A stretch of 64,000 nucleotides of DNA, taken from the NCBI GenBank assembly GCA_016215025.1, contig JACRMI010000066.1, positions 62,001 to 126,000 of the forward strand, given 5' to 3'. The notes beneath the pieces are model-generated. The model had not been told where the DNA came from and made no database searches. It was given only the letters and a program-made list of their open reading frames with translations. The position numbers and the translations under genes were made by a program. The first letter of the stretch is position 1. Each line of letters begins with the position of its first letter. This stretch comes from Chloroflexota bacterium (GTDB taxonomy: Bacteria; Chloroflexota; Anaerolineae; UBA4142). Below, piece by piece: positions 25,650 through 35,164 of the stretch.

Positions 25650-25684
25650 AAAACCTGGAAGGTATAGGAAACCTTCCAGGTTTG
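25650..25684 (-). terminator. Terminator of the glycosidase-like gene
   Basis: AAACCTGGAAGG and CCTTCCAGGTTT are perfectly complementary across a 9-base loop. On the minus strand the right arm is followed by a run of six T. It lies ten bases after the gene's stop at 25694. Confidence 0.9.
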
Positions 25685-25693
25685 GTTTTTAAT

Positions 25694-28564
25694 CTACTTG
25701 GGCATCGCCGCCAGCGCATCAAACGCCGGACGACCTAGCACGTGGAACGCACCCGTTTCGTTACCCATGTCCATAAAGTCGAGATTCCACAGAATCATGA
25801 CTCCGGCGTATCCCACGGATTTGGACCACTGAAATGCGCCAACTAACCATTGCGCTTGCAAGTCTGGTGAGATGTGTTTTTCATAGTCATAGCCGGGCTT
25901 GGGACTTGGATCGACGCCCCAGCCAAACTCGGTTGCCCAAATTTGCTTGTTTGAGTCGCCATACTGCACCATCACCGCGCGATACGCTTTCATCGTTTCC
26001 ATGAAGAAGAATGAACGATGATTGTTGTACTGTCCGCCGCATGGATTGGGTTGACCGATGGTGGCGTTGTATGAATTGCAGAAACCGCTGGGGTGCGAGC
26101 CGATTGCATCCGAGTAATCCTTCAAACCGTTTTGATACATTTGGTGAAGGAATGCGACATCGTCAACAGCAGTATCGCTTGTCACGCCGGTGGGCGTAGG
26201 CGCACCCGATACGACAATGATGCCAGGACAGCGGGCTTTGATCGTATTGTACGATTTTCTCAGCATGTCCATGTACATCGCTGCTGAAATGGACTTGCCG
26301 TGCCATTCGGTGAGCAAGTTATGCTCGTTCCACACTTCGATAGCGCCGAGCGCACCGCCGCAGTATTTCGCCGCCATGTTGCCCATAAAGTCGGCGGCGT
26401 CTTGCATATTATCCGGTGGACCGGAGCCACCTGCGCCACGATCAGCGCGCGACCAGTTAGGCGCGCACACAACGCTGAACAAGACCTTGATGCCACGCCC
26501 AGCCGCAGCGTTAACAAAGCGATCCGTCTGGCTATAGTCGATGTTTCCGCGATTGCCTTCCAAGTCGCACCAGCGCACTTGGATCTTTGCCCACTTGAAC
26601 CCGAGCTGATTCAGTTGCCCCATTTCGGCATCGGTGGGCATGTTGGTCCAGTTCAACTGCGCGCCATAGTTGAACAAGTTCTGTCCACGAAACGCGCTTG
26701 TTATTGGCGGCGCGGTTGCTGGTCCGGGGGCTGGCTTGGTTGCGACAGCTACCGCTGTCGGTCTCGCCGTCGGTTGAGGTGTTGGCGTGGGAGCGACAAC
26801 ATTGACCTGAGCAACCGCCGACATGTTGACCGGGGGTTGGTTCTCATCCAACGAAATTGCCGCATCGACTTTGACCTGCCCGCCTTGTGCGGGCGAAGTC
26901 CACGCAAAGCGTGGATCGTTTCCGCTAACTTTACCTACCACTTGTTCGTTAACGCGCCAAGAAATGGTTGGCTTGCTGGTGAATGCCACCGCTTGAGTAT
27001 CGCGATATTTTGAGAGCGCATCCCATACGCGTATGTCAATCGAGTCGGGCGCAAGGTCGCGCAAGGCAATGCCGCGCAGGTTGTAATTTAACGCCAAGGC
27101 AAGTTTCTTCGACAAACTATCGGCGCTTTCGATGTAGACCGTGTGCGCCATACCTTTGTCGTCTTTGTACGAAAAATAGAACAGTCCGGTGGCTGCATCG
27201 GTTTTGATGCCACCATCGCGAAGCAATGGCAGATCGAAGGTGACTTTGGCATTGGGAAGAACTGTGGGCGGGATATCCGGCACGCCGACGATCTTGAACG
27301 CGCTCGCAAAGCTAATGGGCGCGTAGGCGTTGCCAAATTCATCGCGACCTAGCGCGGAGAATGCCAACTGCAATTTGTATCGATCCACACGACCGACTGC
27401 CCATTGCAAGTATGCATTCACTTGGGAATTCTCATTGCCTGCGTAGGATGTACGTTCGTTCGGCAGCGGTATCTTGACCACGTCAGCGAGTTGCCCAATT
27501 GCCATCCAATCGAACGCGTCGGTCGCCCATGTGTCCATCGATTTTTGCTCGGGCAGCGCCATGGTCACGCTGAGAATCTTGTCTTTGGCGTGGAGTGCCG
27601 TTGCAAGTTCCTTGACGAACGTCGTGAACGCCGCTTGGTTCGCCGGTGCCATGTCTTGGTAATCGATGTTGAAACCGGGGTAGAGTTTCTCAACGGCCAA
27701 ATCGACCAGCGTCTGGATGTGGACTTTGCGTGTGTCGGCGTTCGTAATCATATCATCGACGAGATCGCCGCGAAACTTGTCGCCATCAAAGTTAGTGATC
27801 GTGGGGAGGATTTGATAGGGACTGGATGCGCTCGTTTCGGGAAGCTCAGGCACGCTGCCGGCAACACCGCCACTATCGGCGAGATTCAACCCGATGGGAT
27901 TGACCTCGGCGAGCAACGGCGTGACTTGATTCGGCAGAATTGTTTTTGCACTCAGGTCGGCGCTAATCGTTGGGGCAGGCGTACCTGTCTGAACGACGAT
28001 AACGCCTTGCGGGATGAAACCGCTCAAGTAGGATTCGATGCGTTGCTCATCGAGATAGAGCTGGAACGGAATCTTGACCCATTTCTTGCCGGTATATCCA
28101 TAGACATCGAGCATGGCAAATTGATCGAAGCCATCTGGAATCGGAATGGATAGATTGGCTTGAGTAGGAACCGTTCCTTGCAGACTAGGTTGATACAGCG
28201 GGCTTTTGACATCGACGGTGGCTGGCAAACTGGCTGCCATTGCGCTGTTCATGAACTTGTCGTGCGGTTGCATATCCAGTCGAATGTTGACGCCGCTTTT
28301 GGTTGCGCCTGCTGGAATGGTAAACTGGGTGCCATCGTTGGATGAAATGCTACCGCCCGTCGTAGAGATGGGACTGTATCCGGCGGATAAAACCCGCTGG
28401 GGTAAGGCGAGCGGCGGTAGAACAAGTGCGAGTAGAACGAGGGATGGAATGACGAACAGGTTGATAACCCAACTTCCCGCTTTGCCTTCGATCAAGCTAT
28501 CCAGCGCGCGGATGAGTGGGTTTGTCGGGGTTTGGCTCAATTCTTTTGACCTCGATTCGAACAT
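25694..28564 (-). CDS. Membrane-anchored protein with a GH18-like and a clan-A glycoside hydrolase domain
   Basis: 956 residues. A membrane anchor at about 30-58 (VINLFVIPSLVLLALVLPP) is followed by a beta-rich region. Around 265-350 comes a GH18/YaaH-like part with GFNIDYQDMAPANQAAF, where the catalytic Glu of the usual DxDxE pattern is Gln. A Pro/Thr linker (about 612-655) leads to a C-terminal TIM-barrel like GH39/GH5 enzymes: IEVWNEHNLL (acid/base Asn-Glu) and WATEFGWGVD (nucleophile Glu). The second domain has both catalytic Glu residues; the first may only bind sugar. I chose the ATG at 28564 with AGGGG before it; a TTG start 17 codons upstream is possible. Substrate cannot be told. Confidence 0.82.
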   Translation of the reverse strand: MFESRSKELSQTPTNPLIRALDSLIEGKAGSWVINLFVIPSLVLLALVLPPLALPQRVLSAGYSPISTTGGSISSNDGTQFTIPAGATKSGVNIRLDMQPHDKFMNSAMAASLPATVDVKSPLYQPSLQGTVPTQANLSIPIPDGFDQFAMLDVYGYTGKKWVKIPFQLYLDEQRIESYLSGFIPQGVIVVQTGTPAPTISADLSAKTILPNQVTPLLAEVNPIGLNLADSGGVAGSVPELPETSASSPYQILPTITNFDGDKFRGDLVDDMITNADTRKVHIQTLVDLAVEKLYPGFNIDYQDMAPANQAAFTTFVKELATALHAKDKILSVTMALPEQKSMDTWATDAFDWMAIGQLADVVKIPLPNERTSYAGNENSQVNAYLQWAVGRVDRYKLQLAFSALGRDEFGNAYAPISFASAFKIVGVPDIPPTVLPNAKVTFDLPLLRDGGIKTDAATGLFYFSYKDDKGMAHTVYIESADSLSKKLALALNYNLRGIALRDLAPDSIDIRVWDALSKYRDTQAVAFTSKPTISWRVNEQVVGKVSGNDPRFAWTSPAQGGQVKVDAAISLDENQPPVNMSAVAQVNVVAPTPTPQPTARPTAVAVATKPAPGPATAPPITSAFRGQNLFNYGAQLNWTNMPTDAEMGQLNQLGFKWAKIQVRWCDLEGNRGNIDYSQTDRFVNAAAGRGIKVLFSVVCAPNWSRADRGAGGSGPPDNMQDAADFMGNMAAKYCGGALGAIEVWNEHNLLTEWHGKSISAAMYMDMLRKSYNTIKARCPGIIVVSGAPTPTGVTSDTAVDDVAFLHQMYQNGLKDYSDAIGSHPSGFCNSYNATIGQPNPCGGQYNNHRSFFFMETMKAYRAVMVQYGDSNKQIWATEFGWGVDPSPKPGYDYEKHISPDLQAQWLVGAFQWSKSVGYAGVMILWNLDFMDMGNETGAFHVLGRPAFDALAAMPK

Positions 28565-28710
28565 GCCCCTGCCAAACGCGTCTAGTACAATGGTCTGCGT
28601 TCGTCGGAGTCGCAAGCGATTCTAACATAGGGATGTCAAATCCGCAAATTGCTTGCCCATCGGCGCGAGGCGAAATAGGCGTCGATTGTGACATTGCTGA
28701 AACGCTTTCA

Positions 28711-28739
28711 TTGACGCTAGTATGGCTTGGGTATATAAT
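28711..28739 (+). promoter_or_regulatory. Strong promoter upstream of a long non-coding leader
   Basis: TTGACG (28711-28716), a 17-base spacer, TATAAT (28734-28739). The expected start is near 28746. The nearest downstream gene on this strand starts at 29061, 315 bases later. Confidence 0.8.
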
Positions 28740-28745
28740 CGACGC

Positions 28746-29060
28746 TGTATTCAGAGTTGAAATGCGCGACGCACCCGCACCATGAGCCGTGGAAAGGTAG
28801 GCGCGTCGAACCCGCTGACCACGCAAAGGAAAAAGCCCGCTATGCTCAACGTTGTTTCTTTGGCTTGGACCGTTTCCTCACAAAGGATGGCTCTGCAATG
28901 GCTTGCGATTGATGCCACATGAGCGCGCATCCGTACCTCTTCTGCGCTAATCGATCCCAATGAATGTTTACTGTCTGGTGATTTTCTATTCATCGAGTTC
29001 AAATCAGAAATTGTCAATCGAAACCACTTGCCCACCGGCAGGTGTGAGAAATGGAGTGCC
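28746..29060 (+). ncRNA. Candidate structured RNA or long leader before the histidine phosphatase gene
   Basis: No gene fits this stretch. Signs of structure: ATGCGCG at 28762-28768 is complementary to CGCGCAT at 28924-28930, which would close a domain of about 170 bases, and GACGC/GCGTC pair inside it near 28768 and 28806. It matches none of the riboswitch or 6S/SRP consensus elements I know. It could be a small RNA or an unusual leader; the evidence is the strong promoter and the absence of coding sequence. Confidence 0.35.
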
Positions 29061-29669
29061 ATGACAACTCGATTCATTCTTGTGCGACACGGTCAAACCG
29101 ACTGGAATCGTGGCGACGAACGTTTTCGCGGCCGTGCCGATTTGCCATTGAATGAAACGGGACATGCCCAGGCACGAAAAATCGCGGCGCGTTTGTCGAA
29201 GGAGAGTATCGCCGCAATCTATTCTTCCCCGCTGAAACGAGCGATTCAAACCGTCCAGCCGCTGGCGGATTTGTTCAAGTGTGAAATCCGGCAACACCCC
29301 GGCTTGCTGGATCTTGACTTTGGCGCGTTGGAAGGCATGACGATGGATGAAGCGCGCGCGGCATTCTCCGATGTAATCGAAAAATGGACCAATGCGCCCG
29401 GACACACCAAATTCCCAAAGGGCGAATCGTTCAAAGCGATGCGGACGCGCATTATGGCGATGCTCGACGAACTGGTAGAAAAGCATCCGGGCGAAACCAT
29501 CGCGGTGGCAACCCACAAAGTCGTTTGCGGTGCCATGTTGGGCATTGTCTTGGGAATGGATGCCGATTCGCTCTGGCGCATTCACCAAGACAACGCCTGC
29601 ATCAATCGATTTGAAAAACGCGATGCGTGGTGGGTGGTTACATCGATGAACGATACTAGCCATTTATGA
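29061..29669 (+). CDS. Histidine phosphatase (phosphoglycerate-mutase-like, broad specificity)
   Basis: 202 residues. N-terminal FILVRHGQTDWN with the phospho-accepting His, FRGRADLPLNETGHAQA, SSPLKRAIQTVQPLA, and the second active His in VATHKVVCGAMLG. This is the PhoE/CobC/GpmB-like branch of the family, a cofactor-independent type phosphatase; true phosphoglycerate mutase action is unlikely given length and context. The ATG at 29061 follows ATGGAGTGCC. Its stop overlaps the next gene's start by four bases, so the sugar kinase is translated after it. Confidence 0.9.
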   Translation: MTTRFILVRHGQTDWNRGDERFRGRADLPLNETGHAQARKIAARLSKESIAAIYSSPLKRAIQTVQPLADLFKCEIRQHPGLLDLDFGALEGMTMDEARAAFSDVIEKWTNAPGHTKFPKGESFKAMRTRIMAMLDELVEKHPGETIAVATHKVVCGAMLGIVLGMDADSLWRIHQDNACINRFEKRDAWWVVTSMNDTSHL

Positions 29670-31195
29670 TTTATGATTTTCCGGACGATTTTTTGAGCAA
29701 AAGGAAGTGCAATCTGCAATCAGCAATCAGCAATCAGCAATTTATTTTGGCTTTGGACATTGGCACGTCGTCGCTCCGCGCCATGCTGTTCGACGAACAA
29801 GCGCGCGCGGTGCCGGGAGTCGAAACGCAGATCAAGTACGAGTGGCGGACAACGCCGGATGGCGGCGCAGAATTCGACGCCGATGAGATCCTAGGTTACG
29901 CAGAACGCGCGATTGACGAATTGCTTGTCAAGGCGGGCGACCGTGCGAAAAGTATCGTTGCCGTCGCATCCGATTCGCTCGTGTCGAATATTCTTGGTGT
30001 CGATGAAACGGGTCACGCGGTAACGCTTGTTTATACGTATGCTGATACGCGTTGCGCGCGTGAGATTGACGAACTACGAAAGCGGTTCGACGAGCGGGTG
30101 ACGCACCAACGCGTCGGCACGCTCTTTCATACGAGCTATCAGCCCGCGCGATTCTTATGGCTTGCGCAAACATACCCTGACTTGTTCAAGCGGGTACGAT
30201 GGTGGATGTCGCTCGGCGAGTATTTCTTGTTTCGATGGACGGGCCAACGTGCGTGCAGTTATTCCGTTGCGTCGTGGGCGGGCTTGCTCAATCGCCAAGA
30301 ACTTGCCTGGGATAAAGAATTACTCGCCGCTCTGCCGATTACGGTCGATCAGCTTTCGCCGTTGGTCGATCACGATCAACCAGTGGGTACGTTGCGCACC
30401 GAATACGCTAATCGATGGTCGGCATTGCGCGCGGCGAAATGGTTTCCGACGGTCGGCGATGGCGCGGTGGCGAATGTCGGCAGTGGTTGCGTGGACACCA
30501 CGCGAACGACGTTGACTATCGGCACGTCGAGTGCCTTGCGCGTGACCTATCCGCGCGGAACCTGTGATATTCCCTGGGGCTTGTGGTCGTACTGCGTCAG
30601 CCGCGAGTTGGAACTAATCGGCGGTGCATTGAGCGAAGGCGGCAGTCTCTTCAAGTGGATGCGCGAGACATTAACTGTTGGCACAAATATCGAAGTGGAG
30701 TTGGCAGCGCTTGAACCTGACGCGCACGGTTTGACGGTGCTGCCATTTCTCACCGGCGAACGCGCGCCCAACTGGAATGCGGATGCACGCGCGGCGATTG
30801 TCGGATTGAGCTTGACGACCAAACCGATTGAGATTTTACGGGCAGGTCTAGAATCGGTCGCCTATCGTCTCGGTTTGATTTTTGAATTGCTGCGCGGTGC
30901 AGTCCCAGACGCGCGCCAGGTGATCGCGAGTGGTGGCGCGTTGGTGGGTTCGCGCGTGTGGACGCAAATCATCACAGATACACTTGGCGTGCCAGTGCTT
31001 GCATCGGCGGAGCCAGAAGCAACTATTCGCGGCACAGCATTGCTGGCACTCAAGGCAGTTGGTGTTATTGATTCCTTGTCGGATTTACCTGCACAAACCG
31101 GTGTCGTAATTTTGCCAGATGCCGCGCGGCACGAAATTTACAAATGTGCGATGGAACGGCAAAAAAGGTTGTATAATAGGGTGGTGGGAGTTTGA
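29666..31195 (+). CDS. FGGY-family sugar kinase (gluconokinase-like)
   Basis: 509 residues in two FGGY halves. FILALDIGTSSLRAMLFDE (ATP loop), SLGEYFLFRWTGQ, the second-domain TLTIGTSSALRV, FLTGERAPNWNADARA (common in gluconate kinases), and SGGALVGSRVWTQIITD. The pentose-phosphate genes downstream favour gluconate as substrate; xylulose or similar sugars are not excluded. The first 25 residues include a run coded by AATCAGC word repeats (29712-29745), and no other ATG lies before the conserved start, so the true start may be a non-ATG codon near 29747. The ATG used here overlaps the previous stop. Confidence 0.87.
   Translation: MIYDFPDDFLSKRKCNLQSAISNQQFILALDIGTSSLRAMLFDEQARAVPGVETQIKYEWRTTPDGGAEFDADEILGYAERAIDELLVKAGDRAKSIVAVASDSLVSNILGVDETGHAVTLVYTYADTRCAREIDELRKRFDERVTHQRVGTLFHTSYQPARFLWLAQTYPDLFKRVRWWMSLGEYFLFRWTGQRACSYSVASWAGLLNRQELAWDKELLAALPITVDQLSPLVDHDQPVGTLRTEYANRWSALRAAKWFPTVGDGAVANVGSGCVDTTRTTLTIGTSSALRVTYPRGTCDIPWGLWSYCVSRELELIGGALSEGGSLFKWMRETLTVGTNIEVELAALEPDAHGLTVLPFLTGERAPNWNADARAAIVGLSLTTKPIEILRAGLESVAYRLGLIFELLRGAVPDARQVIASGGALVGSRVWTQIITDTLGVPVLASAEPEATIRGTALLALKAVGVIDSLSDLPAQTGVVILPDAARHEIYKCAMERQKRLYNRVVGV
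29708..29745. repeat. CAATCAGCAATCAGC word run at a gene start
   Basis: Four tandem copies of a CAATCAG-like word. It lies inside the apparent 5' end of the FGGY kinase frame and is likely a one-armed remnant of a word-type mini-hairpin. Confidence 0.6.
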
Positions 31196-31199
31196 TCCA

Positions 31200-31481
31200 A
31201 TGAGTCCGTTGATTCAAATCGAAACGCGCTGGGGTAAACCGATCCAATCGAACGGGCGCAAGATCATTGTGCAATCGCGCGCACTGCAAATCAATCTACC
31301 GTTTTTGAACGGTGGCATCGTTTGGAATCGACCGGTGTCAGTACTCGTGTTAGCCGAGCACGGTCCCGATCAATTTATCCCGGTGCGCGATGTCACCCGA
31401 ATCGCTCAAGTGCTCTTGTTTATCATCGCCATCGGCGTGGCTGGAATTGTGCGAATGGGAATGTCACGTCGCAGGGGCTGA
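31200..31481 (+). CDS. Small protein with a C-terminal membrane helix, partner of the GerW-like gene
   Basis: 93 residues; not a family I can name. An N-terminal part of about 65 residues looks beta-rich (MSPLIQIETRWGKPIQ, IIVQSRALQINL), and one membrane helix follows (VLLFIIAIGVAGIVRMG) with an Arg-rich end, so the N-terminal part is probably outside or membrane-surface bound. The start follows GGGAG; a TATAAT box lies at 31172-31177 inside the end of the kinase gene. The next gene begins 21 bases on and codes a GerW-like protein that also ends in a membrane helix, so the two may work together. Confidence 0.7.
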   Translation: MSPLIQIETRWGKPIQSNGRKIIVQSRALQINLPFLNGGIVWNRPVSVLVLAEHGPDQFIPVRDVTRIAQVLLFIIAIGVAGIVRMGMSRRRG

Positions 31482-31501
31482 TTTAATCAAATGGAGAAAA
31501 A

Positions 31502-31936
31502 ATGACTAATGAAATTACAGTAGAAACCAAAGCAAATCCGGACAACATGCTCGATCCAACTCAATCGTTTCGTTTGGTAAAGGAAACTTTTGACAAGGTA
31601 ACTGAAGTCGCAAGTGTCGATGCGGTCTATGCCGAACCGATTCGAAATGGCGATGTGATCGTCGTGCCATCGGCTGAAGTTCTGGGTATGGTCGGATTTG
31701 GCGCGGGCACGGGGGGCGGCAAGGATGAGAAAAATAATCGAGGCGGTGGCGGCGGTGCAGGTGGCTGGAGTCGAGTATTCTCGCGCCCAGTTGCGGCTGT
31801 TGTCATCACGCCGGACAACGTCCGCGTCGAACCGATTGTCGATGTCACCAAGGTTGCGCTAGCTGCTTTTACCGCGGCGGGATTTATGCTGGCGATGATT
31901 GCCCGGATGAGTGCGCGACGAATGCCGCGAGAGTAG
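31502..31936 (+). CDS. GerW/YtfJ-family protein
   Basis: 144 residues. Matches the GerW/YtfJ family in VYAEPIRNGDVIVVPSAEV, then GFGAGTGGGKDE, a Gly-rich loop, and PVAAVVITPDNVRVEPIVD. A membrane helix is likely near residues 120-135. In Bacillus the family is tied to spore germination, but non-sporulating bacteria have it as well; no sporulation gene is in this window. It follows a small membrane protein by 21 bases with AATGGAG as ribosome site. Its role here is unknown. Confidence 0.85.
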   Translation: MTNEITVETKANPDNMLDPTQSFRLVKETFDKVTEVASVDAVYAEPIRNGDVIVVPSAEVLGMVGFGAGTGGGKDEKNNRGGGGGAGGWSRVFSRPVAAVVITPDNVRVEPIVDVTKVALAAFTAAGFMLAMIARMSARRMPRE

Positions 31937-32183
31937 CGACGACTTGATACCCAGTTTAAGTGGATGTTAAATACCTGGGGATTGTCAATATACGTGAGAG
32001 CTATTGCTTAAACCTAGGTTGTCCACTATGCTGGGTCTCATATGTCAGCCGACGGACGCAGAGTCGGCACCTCGCCAAGCACCTCCGATTTGGAATCTCC
32101 ATTGACGGATTAGGTTCCAGCGGAGGAAAATTTTTGCCCGGTCATGGTACTTTTTTGAAACCCTAATTGTAATTGGAGAATAA
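31937..32183. other. Gap before transketolase with an imperfect inverted repeat
   Basis: No gene is seen. ACCCAGTTTAAGTGGA at about 31949-31964 pairs with TCCACTATGCTGGGT at about 32021-32035, with a 5-base mismatch bulge. A further GC-rich part follows, then a TGGAG ribosome site for tkt. I see no clear promoter. Confidence 0.5.
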
Positions 32184-34289
32184 ATGAGTACTCTACTAAC
32201 GAATGAACGAACGCAGACGCGCACGACCGATCTCGACCAACTGAGCATCAACACCATCCGTTTTCTTTCGGTGGATGCGATCCAAAAAGCGAACAGCGGT
32301 CATCCTGGCTTGCCCATGGGTTCTGCGCCGATGGCGTACGTCTTGTGGACACGCTATCTCAAACACAGCCCATCGAATCCGCAATGGCAAGACCGCGACC
32401 GCTTTGTCTTGTCCGGTGGTCACGGTTCGATGTTACTCTATTCGCTTCTGCATCTCACCGGCTATGCGCTGCCGCTCGAACAGATTCAACAATTTCGCCA
32501 ATGGGACAGCATGACGCCCGGTCACCCCGAACGCGGTTTTTGTCCTGGCGTCGAAACGACGACGGGTCCGCTTGGACAAGGCTTTGGGAATGGGGTCGGC
32601 ATGGCGATGGCGGAAGCATTTCTCGCCGCACGCTACAATCGACCTGGTCATGAAATCATCAATCACTACACGTACGGCATCGTCAGCGACGGCGATTTGA
32701 TGGAAGGCGTCGCATCGGAAGCGGCATCGCTCGCGGGACATTGGAAACTCGGCAAGCTGATTTATCTCTACGACAACAATTACATTTCGCTGGCGGGCAC
32801 GACTAGTCTATCGTTCACCGAAGATCGCGCCAAACGATTCGAAGCGTACGGCTGGCAGGTGCAAATTGTCGAAGATGGAAATGACCTCGATGCGATTGAT
32901 CGCGCGTTGCGCGCGGCGCGTGCGGAAACGAAAAGACCATCGATCATCATGGTACCTACGATCATCGGTTTTGGTGCGCCGCACAAACAGAATACGTTTG
33001 AGGTGCATGGTTCGCCGCTCGGTCCTGACGAAGTCAAAGCAGCGAAACAAAATCTCGGCTGGCCCCTCGATCCGCCATTTTATCTTCCTGGCGAGGCGCT
33101 CGAACATTTCCGCGAAGCAGTCGAGAAAGGCAAAAAGGAAGAAGCCGCTTGGAATGAAAAATTCGCGGCGTACGCCAAAGAGTTTCCTGATCTCGCAAAG
33201 GAATTAGAGCAAGCATGGCGTGGCGAATTGCCTGCGGGCTGGGATGCCGATGTGCCATCGTTCCCGGCGGATCCCAAAGGCGTTGCAACCCGCGCGGCAT
33301 CAGGCAAGGTTTTGAATGCTATCGCGCCCAAGATTCCAACGCTCATCGGCGGCTCGGCGGACTTGAATCCATCGACGAACACGGCGATGAAAGGTCTCGG
33401 TGATTTTGAACCAGCCGATTTCGATGCAAGCACCGCGCAAGGTTTGGTGGGCGGCGGCACGAGTTACGCCGGACGCAACATCGCTTTTGGTGTGCGCGAA
33501 CACGCGATGGGTTCCATCGCCAATGGCTTGGCGGTTCACGGGGGTATCATTCCATTCACCGCGACGTTCTTAACTTTTTCCGATTACATGCGCGGCGCGA
33601 TGCGGCTCAGTGCGGTCATGAGCGCACATGTGATTTTCGTTTTCACGCACGATAGCATCGGCGTTGGCGAAGACGGACCCACGCACGAACCCATCGAACA
33701 TTTCGCGGCGCTGCGCGCGATTCCGCACCTGACGGTAATTCGCCCTGGCGATGCAAACGAAGTTGCGGTCGCATGGCAAGTCGCGGTGGAAGCGAATAGT
33801 CCGGTCGTGCTGTTGTTCACTCGCCAAAATGTACAGGTGATTGATCGAGCGCAATATGCGTCCGCCGAAGGTTTGCGCAAGGGCGGATATATTCTTGCCG
33901 ATGCGCCTAGCGGCAAACTCGACATCATTCTCATGGCGACCGGCTCCGAAGTTCCGTTGATCGTCGGCGCGCAAAAGAAATTGCAAGAGCTAGGCATCAA
34001 CGCGCGCATCGTGTCAATGCCATCCTGGGAATTATTCGACGCGCAAACGCAGGAATATCGTGACAGCGTTTTGCCGCCATCGATTCGGATGCGCTTGGCG
34101 GTTGAGGCAGGCGTGCCGCAGGGTTGGTCCAAGTACGTCGGACTTGATGGCGATGTAATCGGTCTGGATCGTTTTGGCGCGTCGGCGCCGTACACGGTGG
34201 TGTTCGAAAAATTCGGGTTCACGGTGGACAATGTGGTCACACGTGCGAAAAGGTTGTTGGGCAAGTCGCCGGTAACGACGTCGCCATAA
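32184..34289 (+). CDS. tkt: Transketolase
   Basis: A 701-residue thiamine-diphosphate enzyme moving two-carbon units between ketose and aldose phosphates. Conserved: [67 protein letters not shown] (cofactor-binding GDG..N motif with DNNYISLAG), [18 protein letters not shown], and [12 protein letters not shown]. Full length and in one piece. It starts the pentose-phosphate block; the small NIPSNAP gene and rpiB follow on the same strand. Confidence 0.97.
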   Translation: MSTLLTNERTQTRTTDLDQLSINTIRFLSVDAIQKANSGHPGLPMGSAPMAYVLWTRYLKHSPSNPQWQDRDRFVLSGGHGSMLLYSLLHLTGYALPLEQIQQFRQWDSMTPGHPERGFCPGVETTTGPLGQGFGNGVGMAMAEAFLAARYNRPGHEIINHYTYGIVSDGDLMEGVASEAASLAGHWKLGKLIYLYDNNYISLAGTTSLSFTEDRAKRFEAYGWQVQIVEDGNDLDAIDRALRAARAETKRPSIIMVPTIIGFGAPHKQNTFEVHGSPLGPDEVKAAKQNLGWPLDPPFYLPGEALEHFREAVEKGKKEEAAWNEKFAAYAKEFPDLAKELEQAWRGELPAGWDADVPSFPADPKGVATRAASGKVLNAIAPKIPTLIGGSADLNPSTNTAMKGLGDFEPADFDASTAQGLVGGGTSYAGRNIAFGVREHAMGSIANGLAVHGGIIPFTATFLTFSDYMRGAMRLSAVMSAHVIFVFTHDSIGVGEDGPTHEPIEHFAALRAIPHLTVIRPGDANEVAVAWQVAVEANSPVVLLFTRQNVQVIDRAQYASAEGLRKGGYILADAPSGKLDIILMATGSEVPLIVGAQKKLQELGINARIVSMPSWELFDAQTQEYRDSVLPPSIRMRLAVEAGVPQGWSKYVGLDGDVIGLDRFGASAPYTVVFEKFGFTVDNVVTRAKRLLGKSPVTTSP

Positions 34290-34308
34290 GTCACACGAGG
34301 GATCAAAT

Positions 34309-34635
34309 ATGATCTACGAACTGCGGATCTATCATGCATCGCCGGGCAAACTGCCGGCGCTGATCAAACGCTTCGACACGATCACGCTCAAGATGTGGGA
34401 AAAGCACGGCATTCGACAGGTCGGCTTTTGGACAGCGTACATCGGCGGAAGTAACAACGATCTGTATTATCTGCTCGAATGGGAAGACTTGCGCGAGCGT
34501 CAACAAAAATGGGATGCGTTCATGAGCGATCCTGAATGGATTAACGCACGTGCCGAAACCGAAGTCGGAGGTCCACTGTACACACACATCACGAACACGA
34601 TTTTAAAGCCGACGAGTTTTTCGAACCTGAAATAA
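34309..34635 (+). CDS. NIPSNAP-family protein
   Basis: 108 residues with the family pattern: MIYELRIYHASPGKLPALIKRF at the start, then GFWTAYIGGSNNDLYYLLEW, and a C-terminal SDPEWINARAETE. The fold is a ferredoxin-like dimeric alpha-beta barrel; role in bacteria is not settled. It lies 19 bases after tkt and just before rpiB, and may simply travel in the same transcript. Confidence 0.9.
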   Translation: MIYELRIYHASPGKLPALIKRFDTITLKMWEKHGIRQVGFWTAYIGGSNNDLYYLLEWEDLRERQQKWDAFMSDPEWINARAETEVGGPLYTHITNTILKPTSFSNLK

Positions 34636-34646
34636 TAATCATTCGA

Positions 34647-34697
34647 CGGAACACGCAATTCGCACGCTACGCGCGTGTTTCGTGTTTCGTGTTCCGT
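34647..34697. repeat. CGGAACACG-word mini-hairpin
   Basis: Left arm 34647-34667 (CGGAACACGCAATTCGCACGC), right arm 34671-34697 (GCGCGTGTTTCGTG and GTGTTCCG). It fills the gap between NIPSNAP and rpiB and ends six bases before the rpiB ribosome site. Confidence 0.75.
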
Positions 34698-34711
34698 TTG
34701 ACGGAGTCATG

Positions 34712-35164
34712 ATGAACATTGCAGTTGGCGCTGACCATGGCGGTTATTCACTCAAAGATGCCGTCATGGATGAAGTAAAGAAACAAGGACATACGGTGAT
34801 CGATTGCGGCGCGAAATTGTACGACGCAACCGACGATTATCCCGATTTTGCGCGCGCGGTTGGTCTGAAGGTGCAGAGCGGCGAGGCGGAACGCGGCATC
34901 GTTGTTTGTGGCAGTGGCGTGGGCGCGGCTATCGCGGCGACCAAAATGGTTGGCGTGCGCGCGTGCCTGTGCCACGATACGTACTCGGCGCGGCAAGGTG
35001 TAGAGCATGACAATATGAACGTGCTCGCGTTGGGCGCGCGCATCATCGGCGATGAACTCGCGCGTGAGCTTGTGCGGGCTTTTGTCAACGCAAAATTTAA
35101 CACCGATCCACGTTTTCAACGTCGTCTCGACAAAGTATTGAAAATTGAAAAAGATAAATCATAA
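34712..35164 (+). CDS. rpiB: Ribose-5-phosphate isomerase B
   Basis: 150 residues, interconverting ribose 5-phosphate and ribulose 5-phosphate. Seen: IAVGADHGGYSLKDAV, DDYPDFARAVGLKV, the active-site Cys in GIVVCGSGVGAAIAATK, HDTYSARQGVEHDNMNVL. Length is normal. ATG at 34709 and 34712 are both possible; 34712 is better placed after GGAG. It joins tkt, the tal-pgi fusion, zwf and pgl in a pentose-phosphate block. Confidence 0.95.
   Translation: MNIAVGADHGGYSLKDAVMDEVKKQGHTVIDCGAKLYDATDDYPDFARAVGLKVQSGEAERGIVVCGSGVGAAIAATKMVGVRACLCHDTYSARQGVEHDNMNVLALGARIIGDELARELVRAFVNAKFNTDPRFQRRLDKVLKIEKDKS

Noticed and set aside
28746-28860. c-di-GMP or cobalamin riboswitch in the leader before the histidine phosphatase gene
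   Set aside because: Only short chance matches such as CGCAAAGG were found; the ordered conserved blocks of either class are missing.
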